From Comamonadaceae bacterium (GTDB taxonomy: Bacteria > Pseudomonadota > Gammaproteobacteria > Burkholderiales > Burkholderiaceae_C): 6,448 nt of DNA. The translations under genes were made by a program, and so were the position numbers. Of the stretch, positions 1-5,800 are shown in pieces. Position 1 is the stretch's first letter. Each line of letters starts with the position of its first letter. The stretch is from NCBI GenBank assembly GCA_947460065.1, contig CANHGF010000149.1, positions 1-6,448 of the forward strand, given 5' to 3'. The notes beneath the pieces are model-generated. The model saw only the letters and a program-made list of their open reading frames with translations, was not told the DNA's origin and ran no database searches.

Positions 1-29
1 GGGAGCCTGCCCCCTTTTGCGGGGCTAAC

Positions 30-551
30 TTGTCCAAACACCTGGAGCGCGAGCTGCGCTCCGACCACGCTGGTGAAACCGGCGCCGTCTACATATACCG
101 CGCCATCGCCACTATCGCCCGTTGGCGCGGCGACACGGAGTTGCTCGATTTTGCGCAACGACACGGCCAGGCCGAAGCCGAGCATTTGCGGCTCATAGAA
201 GCCTGGCTACCCAACGCAAAGCGCAGCCGGCTGCTCGGTCCCTGGCGCCTGGCGGGCTGGCTGACCGGCGCCCTGCCGGCCCTGCTCGGGCGGCGCGCGG
301 TCTACGCGACGATTGCCGCAGTAGAAACCTTCGTCGACCAACACTACCAGGCGCAGGTCGATCATCTGCAGGCCCACGGCGGCCCTGAGGGGCTGCTGCC
401 ATTGCTGCTGCAATGCCAGGCCGACGAAGTCCACCACCGTGACGAAGCGGCGCTGCTGGCGGGCAGCCCGGTGGCTTGGCCCCTGCGCGCCTGGTGCAAG
501 GTGGTGGGTACAGGCTCAGCAGCAGCGGTGGTACTGGCGCGGCGAATCTAA
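30..551 (+). CDS. coq7: Coq7-type di-iron demethoxyubiquinone hydroxylase
   Basis: Coq7 enzymes hydroxylate demethoxyubiquinone late in ubiquinone synthesis, at the inner face of the cytoplasmic membrane. All six expected di-iron ligands can be seen, numbering from the TTG at 30: Glu16 in DHAGETGA, Glu49 and His52 (ExxH), Glu99 in AVETFVDQHY, and Glu133 and His136 (ExxH in DEVHH). A hydrophobic stretch at about residues 74-88 fits the membrane-dipping part of the family, and the C-terminal VGTGS...LARRI is also typical. The 173-residue length matches short bacterial Coq7 proteins. The start is uncertain: the frame has no stop back to base 1 and TTG is a weak start, so the true start may lie left of the window. 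The sulfatase begins 9 bp after the stop, so the two are probably co-transcribed. Family is seen directly; the housekeeping role is inferred. Confidence 0.88.
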   Translation: MSKHLERELRSDHAGETGAVYIYRAIATIARWRGDTELLDFAQRHGQAEAEHLRLIEAWLPNAKRSRLLGPWRLAGWLTGALPALLGRRAVYATIAAVETFVDQHYQAQVDHLQAHGGPEGLLPLLLQCQADEVHHRDEAALLAGSPVAWPLRAWCKVVGTGSAAAVVLARRI

Positions 552-560
552 GATGCAGTC

Positions 561-1886
561 ATGACCCGCCCCAACATCATCTACATCGTCGCCGACGACC
601 TGGGCTTTGCCGATCTGGGCTGTTACGGCGGCCGTGCATCCATCCATGGCCCGGTCTCGCCCCGGCTCGATGCTTTGGCCGCCGGCGGACTGCGCATGAC
701 CCAGGGCTATTCCAATGCCCCGGTCTGCTCGCCCACCCGCTTTGCGCTCATGACCATGCGCTACCAATACCGGGTGCGCGGGGGCATGGAAGAGCCCATC
801 AGCAGCAAGAGCAAGGGCAGCGCCTCGCTGGGTCTGCCGCCGTCCATCCCCACCCTGCCCTCGCTGCTGCGCGAGGCGGGCTACAACACCGCCCTGGTGG
901 GCAAGTGGCATCTGGGCTATCCGCCGGCCTTCGGCCCGCTGCGCTCGGGCTATGACAGCTTCTACGGCATCATGGCCGGCGGCGTCGACTACTTCACCCA
1001 CTGCTCGGCCAAGGGCGATCACGATCTGTACATCGACGAGCAAGCACACCATGAAATCGGCTACCTGACCGACCTGCTGTCGCGCAGAACCGTTGACTAC
1101 GTCCAGAGCAAAACCGCCAGCGCCAAAGCGGGAAAGCCCTTTTTCCTGAGCCTGCACTACACCGCGCCCCACTGGCCCTGGGAGACGCGTGAGGACGCTC
1201 ACCTGGCCGAGCAGGTCAAGGGCAATCTGTTCCACCTGGACGGCGGCAACGTCCACACCTACCACCGCATGATCCAGCAGATGGACGAAGGCATAGGCTG
1301 GCTGGTCGATGCGCTGCGCAGCGCCGACTTGCTGGACAACACGCTGATCGTCTTTACCAGCGACAACGGCGGCGAGCGCTTCTCCGACAACTGGCCGCTG
1401 GTAGGTGGCAAGATGGATCTGACTGAAGGCGGCATCCGGGTGCCCTGGATCGCGCACTGGCCGGCGGTGATTGCGCCCGGCAGCGTCAGTGCCCAGCAGT
1501 GCATGACCATGGACTGGTCAGCCACCCTACTGGCGCTCGGCGGTGGCAGCGCACACCCCGACTACCCGATCGACGGCATCTCGCTGGAGCCTGTGCTGCG
1601 CAAACCCTCAGAGACCTTTGAACGCCCACTGTACTGGCGCATGAACCACCGCCATCAGCGCGCCTTCCGCTTGGGCGCCTGGAAGTACCTGAAAGTGGAC
1701 GAGCACGAATACCTGTTCAAGCTCGATGCCGACGAGCGCGAGCGCGCCAACCTGGCCCAGCGCGAGCCCGAGCGGCTGCAGGCCATGCGCCAGGCCTGGC
1801 TGAATTGGGCACAGACCGTGCCCCCCATTCCCGAAGACGCGGCTGTCAGCGTGGGTTACTCCAGCGCCGATATGCCGCAGCGCTAA
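561..1886 (+). CDS. Type I sulfatase (FGly-dependent), no signal peptide
   Basis: A hydrolase of sulfate esters in the alkaline phosphatase superfamily (PF00884), 441 residues. Metal-site residues Asp12-Asp13 (VADDLG) and Asp268-Asn269 (SDNGG) are present. The formylglycine precursor is Cys56 in C-S-P-T-R with Arg60. Lys115 and His117 (GKWHLG), His204 (APHWP) and Lys284 (GGKMDLTEGG) complete the active site. The C-terminal EYLFKLDADERERANLA matches the arylsulfatase end. One oddity: the second half of the Cys-type signature, normally L-T-G-R, reads M-T-M-R, with Met66 in the Gly position. The protein starts directly with MTRPNIIYIVADD, so it has no leader and should be cytoplasmic; it would need a formylglycine-generating enzyme encoded elsewhere. 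The ATG at 561 has no good Shine-Dalgarno and lies 9 bp after the coq7 stop, suggesting translational coupling. The substrate is unknown. Confidence 0.93.
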   Translation: MTRPNIIYIVADDLGFADLGCYGGRASIHGPVSPRLDALAAGGLRMTQGYSNAPVCSPTRFALMTMRYQYRVRGGMEEPISSKSKGSASLGLPPSIPTLPSLLREAGYNTALVGKWHLGYPPAFGPLRSGYDSFYGIMAGGVDYFTHCSAKGDHDLYIDEQAHHEIGYLTDLLSRRTVDYVQSKTASAKAGKPFFLSLHYTAPHWPWETREDAHLAEQVKGNLFHLDGGNVHTYHRMIQQMDEGIGWLVDALRSADLLDNTLIVFTSDNGGERFSDNWPLVGGKMDLTEGGIRVPWIAHWPAVIAPGSVSAQQCMTMDWSATLLALGGGSAHPDYPIDGISLEPVLRKPSETFERPLYWRMNHRHQRAFRLGAWKYLKVDEHEYLFKLDADERERANLAQREPERLQAMRQAWLNWAQTVPPIPEDAAVSVGYSSADMPQR

Positions 1887-1900
1887 AGCGCTGCCTCATA
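1871..1900. repeat. 30-bp interrupted palindrome over the sulfatase stop codon
   Basis: The core is a perfect 8-bp inverted repeat, GCAGCGCT (1877-1884) and AGCGCTGC (1887-1894), separated by AA. After a 2-nt mismatch on each side, TATG (1871-1874) again pairs with CATA (1897-1900), so 12 of 14 positions per arm pair. The sulfatase stop codon TAA (1884-1886) sits at the tip. No T-run follows, so a classical Rho-independent terminator is unlikely. It could be an operator or an mRNA hairpin between the sulfatase and Bug cistrons; the Bug ribosome-binding site begins 14 nt downstream. Structure is seen; function is inferred. Confidence 0.6.
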
Positions 1901-1913
1901 GAAATACACAGCC

Positions 1914-1918
1914 AAGGA
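1914..1918 (+). promoter_or_regulatory. Shine-Dalgarno deciding the Bug start
   Basis: AAGGA lies 9 nt before the ATG at 1928. The frame is open upstream to 1805, inside the sulfatase, but this site and the signal peptide starting exactly at 1928 fix the start there. Confidence 0.8.
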
Positions 1919-1927
1919 AATCCCGCC

Positions 1928-2896
1928 ATGAATGCATACCTGCGCTCAACCGCCCTGCTGCTGGCCCTGGCAGCCACTGGTGCCCAGGCCCAGACCTGGC
2001 CTGACAAGCCCATCAAGCTGCTCGCGCCCTCCTCGCCCGGGGGCCCGCCCGATGTCTACGCCCGGGCACTGGCCGACCACATGAGCAAGGAGTTGGGACA
2101 GCCGGTGGTGGTGGAGAACCTGCCTGCGGCCGGCGGCATGATCGCCGCCCAACAGATGCTGCGCACAGCGGCCGACGGTTACACCCTGCTGGTCAACACC
2201 GCAGGCATGATGACCATCACCCCCAGCGCCAACCCGCGCGCTCAATACAAGCCGGCCGACTTCACCCAGATCTGCCAGGGTGTGGACGCAGCCCTGGTGC
2301 TCGCCGCCCACCCCCAGCTGGGCGCGAAAAACATCAGTCAGCTCACCCAGTGGCTCAAAGCCCAAAAGATGCCCCCGTCCTATTCGTCCTACTCAGCGGG
2401 CTCACCGGCGCATTTCCTGGGTCATCAATTGGCCGAAGCGCTCAACATCGAGATGACCCACATTCCCTACAAAAGCAGCCCGCCCCAGATCACCGACATG
2501 CTCAGCGGTACCGCGCCCCTGGGCTTTGTGCAGATCGCCACCGCCGCGCCCCATATCAGGGCGGGCAAGCTGCTGGCCTACGCCACCACCGGCGACAAGC
2601 GCGCGCCTCAATTACCCGATCTGCCCACTGTGGCCGAAGTGGGTATGCCGCAGCTGAGCACTTCGGTATGGTTCGGTCTGTCGGGGCCCAAGAACCTGCC
2701 GCCGGCCATCACCCAGCGCCTGACTGCAGTGCACCAGCAAATGATGGCTACGCCCGAATTCAAGGCCCGTATGAGCAGCGCAGGCCTGAACGCCACGCCC
2801 GAACTGTGCGGCAACACCTGGCTCACAAAAATGAATCAGGAAGGCGAGCGCTGGGCTCGCGTGGTCAAGGCCACCGGATTTTCCGCACTCGATTGA
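1928..2896 (+). CDS. Bug-family (TctC-like) periplasmic solute-binding protein
   Basis: An extracytoplasmic receptor of the tripartite tricarboxylate transporter type (PF03401), which binds small carboxylates or similar solutes; the family is greatly expanded in Bordetella and relatives. The 322 residues begin with a Sec signal peptide: basic N-terminus (R6), hydrophobic core 8-16, cleavage probably after AQA at residue 21. Family landmarks follow in order: SPGGPPDVYAR (36-46), VVVENLPAAGG (60-70), SAGSPAHFLG (156-165), IPYKSSPPQITD (179-190), and LPDLPTVAEVGMP (229-241). The mature protein has just two cysteines, Cys116 and Cys294, which could form a disulfide. Its neighbour 41 bp upstream is the sulfatase. 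No TctA/TctB membrane subunits are in the window, which is common for orphan Bug genes. The ligand cannot be assigned. Confidence 0.95.
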   Translation: MNAYLRSTALLLALAATGAQAQTWPDKPIKLLAPSSPGGPPDVYARALADHMSKELGQPVVVENLPAAGGMIAAQQMLRTAADGYTLLVNTAGMMTITPSANPRAQYKPADFTQICQGVDAALVLAAHPQLGAKNISQLTQWLKAQKMPPSYSSYSAGSPAHFLGHQLAEALNIEMTHIPYKSSPPQITDMLSGTAPLGFVQIATAAPHIRAGKLLAYATTGDKRAPQLPDLPTVAEVGMPQLSTSVWFGLSGPKNLPPAITQRLTAVHQQMMATPEFKARMSSAGLNATPELCGNTWLTKMNQEGERWARVVKATGFSALD

Positions 2897-3026
2897 TGAC
2901 GCAGTCGGCGCGCTCTTGCAGGCTTGCGCAGCACCGGACCTCAGGGGCAGCAAGGATGCGGACCGCACGTGCCTGCGCCCCTCTTGCGCGCCGAAGAACA
3001 GACTACCATTGAGCCCAGAAACGCAC

Positions 3027-3063
3027 CTGGGCTGGCTGGCCTTTCAGCGCAGAGCCAGCCCGG
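3027..3063 (+). promoter_or_regulatory. Stem-loop in the leader of the duplicated-module gene
   Basis: A perfect 9-bp inverted repeat, GGGCTGGCT (3029-3037) and AGCCAGCCC (3053-3061), encloses a 15-nt loop. It extends by one T-G wobble and one C-G pair to 11 bp. It lies in the 210-bp gap (2897-3106) after the Bug gene and ends 44 nt before the next start codon. No T-run follows, so it is either a weak terminator, a leader hairpin or a binding site. I found no convincing -35/-10 promoter pair in this gap. Confidence 0.45.
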
Positions 3064-3095
3064 AGATAGCGACGCTACAGATTCTTCACGGACAC

Positions 3096-3100
3096 AGGAG
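3096..3100 (+). promoter_or_regulatory. Shine-Dalgarno deciding the start at 3107
   Basis: AGGAG lies 6 nt before the ATG at 3107. The frame is open upstream to an alternative start at 2924, but that one has no such site, and the 61 extra residues would be Arg/Pro/Gly-rich and unlike the conserved modules. Confidence 0.8.
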
Positions 3101-3106
3101 ACCCGG

Positions 3107-3946
3107 ATGAAAGACCTGCAGACCGAGATGCTGCGCAGCGCGCGGGGTGCCATCATGGCCCTGGACAGCGCCGCCGACATCTTGCCGCACAACCGTGGAT
3201 GCGATGTGCTCGTTACCGCCTCTTACATCGGCGTCTTGCCGGCCCGTCTGCTGCGCGAGCATCTGCCGCGCGCGGTCATCGGCTTTGACGGCGGGGTCGG
3301 TCCGCTGGGCGCGAACATGGCGGGCCTGTGGTACATGGAGGCGCTCAATATTCCGGCGGCGGCGGTCGATGTGATGAGCATCGTCCTGGGTGACGGCGTT
3401 GACACCTACCGAAATGGCCGCATCAGCCACCTCAACCGACCTGCGGCCGACTGTGGCGTGCAGGTCGGCATGGCAACCCATGAAGCGGCCCGCCTGATGC
3501 TCGAACGAGACCCCGGCAATCCGGGCGCTTATCAGGTGACGAACCGGCGCGTCATGCACGAAACCCCAGAAGGCCGGCAGATCGTGGTCACCGACTCCAT
3601 CGTGTTCGGCACCGAAGCCGACCGACGCAATGTGCTCGTGACAGCAGGCCATACCGGCCGCAGCGGCGCGCGCCACATCATCAATGTTCGGCCCTATGGC
3701 TTCATCTGCTCCGACGGCGGGCGGGGTCGCCACGATTCGGGCATGGCAGGACTTGCCATCACCGACCCCGAGGGCATTCCTGGAGCGACCGTCGATGGCC
3801 GCCTGGCACGCATGGGCGATGGCATGAGCACTTATGACGAGGGCATCATCAGCGCGGCCAGCGGCCTGGCCCAGGCCTGTGGCGTCCGGGTAGGCATGAG
3901 CGCGCGCGAGGCGGCTTTGCTGCTGGTGCAGCGCCAGCCGACCTGA
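3107..3946 (+). CDS. Unrecognised protein with two tandem copies of one module
   Basis: A 279-residue protein whose family I do not recognise, with no signal peptide or clear membrane segment. Residues 31-134 and 173-276 are two copies of the same module, aligned without a gap at a fixed offset of 142 residues; by hand count 43 of 104 positions (about 41%) are identical. Shared landmarks, copy 1 / copy 2: VLVTA (34-38 / 176-180), G-x-x-x-A-R, DGG-x-G (61-65 / 203-207), MAGL (71-74 / 213-216), IP-x-A-x-VD (82-88 / 224-230), GDG-x-x-TY (95-101 / 237-243), IS, CGV-x-VGM (116-122 / 258-264) and EAA. The conserved Asp, Gly and Cys could be catalytic or structural. A basic N-terminus (1-30) and a linker (135-172) complete it. 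The gene follows the Bug gene and converges on the amidohydrolase gene, so a catabolic role is possible; no function is assigned. Confidence 0.85.
   Translation: MKDLQTEMLRSARGAIMALDSAADILPHNRGCDVLVTASYIGVLPARLLREHLPRAVIGFDGGVGPLGANMAGLWYMEALNIPAAAVDVMSIVLGDGVDTYRNGRISHLNRPAADCGVQVGMATHEAARLMLERDPGNPGAYQVTNRRVMHETPEGRQIVVTDSIVFGTEADRRNVLVTAGHTGRSGARHIINVRPYGFICSDGGRGRHDSGMAGLAITDPEGIPGATVDGRLARMGDGMSTYDEGIISAASGLAQACGVRVGMSAREAALLLVQRQPT
3197..3508 (+). repeat. Module copy 1 (residues 31-134)
   Basis: First copy of the duplicated protein module. It aligns without gaps to 3623-3934 at an offset of 426 nt (142 codons). Compared with copy 2 it has SYIG where copy 2 has GHTG (residues 39-42), and GPLGAN before MAGL instead of GRHDSG. 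These differences suggest the copies have specialised. Confidence 0.8.
3623..3934 (+). repeat. Module copy 2 (residues 173-276)
   Basis: Second copy of the module. It carries polar residues that copy 1 lacks at matching positions: His182 (Tyr40 in copy 1), His209-Asp210-Ser211 before MAGL (Leu-Gly-Ala in copy 1), and Asp244-Glu245 (Arg-Asn in copy 1). If only one copy is catalytic, these make copy 2 the better candidate; this is inference. Confidence 0.8.
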
Positions 3947-3956
3947 GCCAGCCTTT

Positions 3957-3976
3957 CATCAGAGCCGCATCAGAGC
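3957..3976. repeat. Short direct repeat at the convergent junction
   Basis: CATCAGAGC occurs at 3957-3965 and 3968-3976, with a period of 11 bp. The second copy contains the stop codon of the minus-strand amidohydrolase. It is probably a small replication-slippage duplication. The gap between the two convergent stop codons (3947-3969) has no T-rich stem-loop terminator. Confidence 0.5.
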
Positions 3977-4992
3977 TGGTAGACCCGCTGGGCGGTGCCA
4001 GAGAGAACCTGCTCGCGCTGGGCATGGCTGAGCGGCGCCGCCAGGCGCTTGAAGGCGTTCCACAGGGCCGCATAGGTGCAGCCGCTGCGATCGACCGGAA
4101 AATTGCTTTCGAACATACAGCGCTCAGGCCCAAAGACATCCAGGCAGGTCTCCCAATAGGGCTGCCAGGCCGCAGCCAGCGCCGCGGAATCGGGCGGCTG
4201 GGGCTGCTTGCGCCATTCGAAGCCAGCCAGGGGCATGGCCAGGCCGCCGAACTTGAGCGCCACATTCGGTAGGGTGCCCAAGGGTTTGAGCGCCGCGCGC
4301 CAGGCCTGGAACACCTGCTCACGCCCACTGGCATAAGCACCCAGACCGATCGGCCCGCCGGCATGGTCGATCACGATGCTCAGATCCGGACAGGCCCGGG
4401 CCAGATCCAGCACATCGCCCAGCTGATGGAAATACACCCAGACATCCAGGGTCAGTCCGCGCTGCGCCAGCCGCGCTGCGCCAGCGCGCACCGCCGGCTC
4501 GCGCAACATGCCAGGGTGGGTCGGGTAGGCACTGTGGACCGTCGGGTCGCTGTCATGGGCGGTGCTGTAGCGAATGCCGCGCAAGCGCCCCTCGGCCTGC
4601 TGGGCATGGGCCTCAAGCACCTCGTCGGCAGCATCACCGAGCGAGAGATCCGCATAGGCGATGATGCCCGCCGCGATGCGCCCCTGCGCGGACCCTGCCA
4701 GCTGCGCCACATGGGCGGTTTCGCCGACCGGCCGCAGATGCTCGGGCCCGCTGTCCAGGTATTGAGAGAGGCATTCCACGTAGACCGAGGACAGCAGGCG
4801 GTGGCCGCTGGCATCGGCCTCTGCCGCAAACTGGGCAGGAAGGTAGGTGTGGCCTCCACGGTCCCAGAGGTGATGGTGCGGATCCACAATGGGAAGCTGC
4901 GGATCCAGGGCCGGCTCCTGGCTTTGGGCCAGCCATTGCTCCCAGCGGGTGAGCCGGTCTGCCGCTGGGGCTGTCGGCTGGCTCTGCGTCAT
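3970..4992 (-). CDS. Amidohydrolase family 2 protein, PMDC-lactonase-like (COG3618)
   Basis: A TIM-barrel hydrolase of the amidohydrolase_2 group (PF04909) that includes 2-pyrone-4,6-dicarboxylate lactonase and sugar lactonases. Numbering from the ATG at 4992 (340 residues): the strand-1 H-x-H is His39/His41 in IVDPHHHLWD; VECLS carries Glu73; RGIRYS (138-143) is a typical strand motif; His189 (YFHQ) and His210 (IDHAGG) follow; Lys247 lies in LKFGG; and the C-terminal ESNFPVD supplies Asp301, the usual catalytic acid. An in-frame GTG at 5004 would add four residues, and neither start has a clear Shine-Dalgarno. It is last in the minus-strand series, 28 bp after the SDR stop, so translational coupling is likely. 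The reaction is probably hydrolysis of a lactone or cyclic ester; the substrate is unknown. Confidence 0.93.
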   Translation of the reverse strand: MTQSQPTAPAADRLTRWEQWLAQSQEPALDPQLPIVDPHHHLWDRGGHTYLPAQFAAEADASGHRLLSSVYVECLSQYLDSGPEHLRPVGETAHVAQLAGSAQGRIAAGIIAYADLSLGDAADEVLEAHAQQAEGRLRGIRYSTAHDSDPTVHSAYPTHPGMLREPAVRAGAARLAQRGLTLDVWVYFHQLGDVLDLARACPDLSIVIDHAGGPIGLGAYASGREQVFQAWRAALKPLGTLPNVALKFGGLAMPLAGFEWRKQPQPPDSAALAAAWQPYWETCLDVFGPERCMFESNFPVDRSGCTYAALWNAFKRLAAPLSHAQREQVLSGTAQRVYQL

Positions 4993-5020
4993 TGAGCGCC
5001 GCACACATCAACACGCAGGC

Positions 5021-5776
5021 TCACAGAATCCGTCCCCCATCGACCACCAGAGTCTGGCCATAGATATAGCTGGCCAGAGGTGAAGCCAGAAACAGGCAGG
5101 CGCCGGCCATGTCATCGGGCGTGCCCAGTCGGCCGGCGGGAATGCCGTCGAGCCGCTCGCGCAGCCGCTCTTCATTGGCGATGGTGACCTTGGTCAGCTT
5201 GGTGTCCACCAGGCCGGGAGCCACCCCATTGACCCGGATGCCCTGGCGTGCCCAGGCCTGGGCCAGTGTGGCCGTCAGGTGAATCGCGCCGGCCTTGGAG
5301 GCGGCATAAGCCGGGTTGCCTCGGGTGGCGCGCAGGCCACCGGCCGAAGACACCGTGATGAGGCTGCCTTGGCGCAGCGCCAGCACCTCGCGGTATTTGA
5401 GGGCGCAGGCCATGAGGCTGTTCAAGTTGAGCTCGATGATGCGCCGGAAGCTGTCCATTTCGAACTCCTTGCGGCCATAGGCCACCGTGCCCTGACACAG
5501 CACCAGCACATCGAGCTGCATCGGTGTCTCGGCCCGCGCCAACGATGCCGCATCGGCCACATCCACCTGCGAGAAAAGCAGCCCCTGCAGGTCGCTGCCT
5601 GACTCGGCCTGATAGTCCTCAGCCCGGGCGCGTGTACCCCAGACATGGACATGGGCGCCTTGACGCCTGAAGCCCTGGGCGATGCCATTGCCGATGCCGC
5701 TGGAGCCGCCGACGACCAGTACGGTCTTGCCGCTGAAAGCGAGCGGATGGCTTGGGGCTTGGGAAGCTGTGTTCAT
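5021..5776 (-). CDS. SDR-family NAD(P)-dependent oxidoreductase
   Basis: A classical short-chain dehydrogenase/reductase of 251 residues. The Rossmann glycine motif is GGSSGIG (23-29). The adenine-binding acid is Asp73 (VDVAD). The catalytic tetrad fits Asn117, Ser144, Tyr157 and Lys161 (YAASK), followed by VAPG (185-188) and a C-terminal VVDGG. Two things are unusual: the normal NNAG motif reads L-C-Q-G (93-96), and the segment between Asp73 and LDVLV (88-92) is roughly ten residues shorter than in most family members. The end of strand 2 (VWGTRAR) has no acidic residue and has Arg49/Arg51, which would favour NADP(H); this is inference. The gene lies between the crotonase (24 bp upstream) and the amidohydrolase (28 bp downstream), suggesting oxidation or reduction of a hydroxyl/keto group in the same pathway. 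Confidence 0.94.
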   Translation of the reverse strand: MNTASQAPSHPLAFSGKTVLVVGGSSGIGNGIAQGFRRQGAHVHVWGTRARAEDYQAESGSDLQGLLFSQVDVADAASLARAETPMQLDVLVLCQGTVAYGRKEFEMDSFRRIIELNLNSLMACALKYREVLALRQGSLITVSSAGGLRATRGNPAYAASKAGAIHLTATLAQAWARQGIRVNGVAPGLVDTKLTKVTIANEERLRERLDGIPAGRLGTPDDMAGACLFLASPLASYIYGQTLVVDGGRIL

Positions 5777-5782
5777 GACCAG

Positions 5783-5787
5783 TCCTC
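5783..5787 (-). promoter_or_regulatory. Shine-Dalgarno of the SDR gene
   Basis: On the minus strand GAGGA lies 6 nt before the ATG at 5776, inside the 24-bp gap after the crotonase stop. It supports the chosen start and leaves no room for a separate promoter there. Confidence 0.7.
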
Positions 5788-5800
5788 AATGGGGTCGGTC

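Noticed and set aside
516..1457. Long open frame on the minus strand opposite the sulfatase (and similar ones opposite 3086-3733 and 4363-4995).
   Set aside because: These mirror well-supported genes with intact catalytic motifs, have low-complexity Arg/Ala/Gly-rich compositions, and are expected in GC-rich DNA.
1805..1927. Upstream extension of the Bug reading frame into the sulfatase gene.
   Set aside because: The signal peptide begins exactly at the ATG at 1928, which has a good Shine-Dalgarno; the extension would bury the leader.
2984..3009. Possible promoter with TTGCGC and TACCAT in the gap after the Bug gene.
   Set aside because: The spacing is 14 bp and both boxes match poorly, so it is not supportable as a sigma-70 promoter.
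3635..3742. Resemblance of VLVTAGHTG and RHDSGMAGL in module copy 2 to the His and Ser motifs of trypsin-like proteases.
   Set aside because: The motifs are only about 30 residues apart, far too close for a chymotrypsin fold, and the matching positions in copy 1 lack the His and Ser.
3947..3969. Possible bidirectional terminator between the two convergent genes.
   Set aside because: Only a weak 5-bp CCAGC/GCTGG pairing with a long loop and no T-run can be drawn.
4457..4484. Perfect tandem 14-nt repeat inside the amidohydrolase gene, a length that is not a multiple of three and so a possible frameshift.
   Set aside because: The protein reads through in one frame with family-typical sequence on both sides (AVRAGAARLAQRGLTLDVWV), so no frame disruption is present; it is chance or codon bias.
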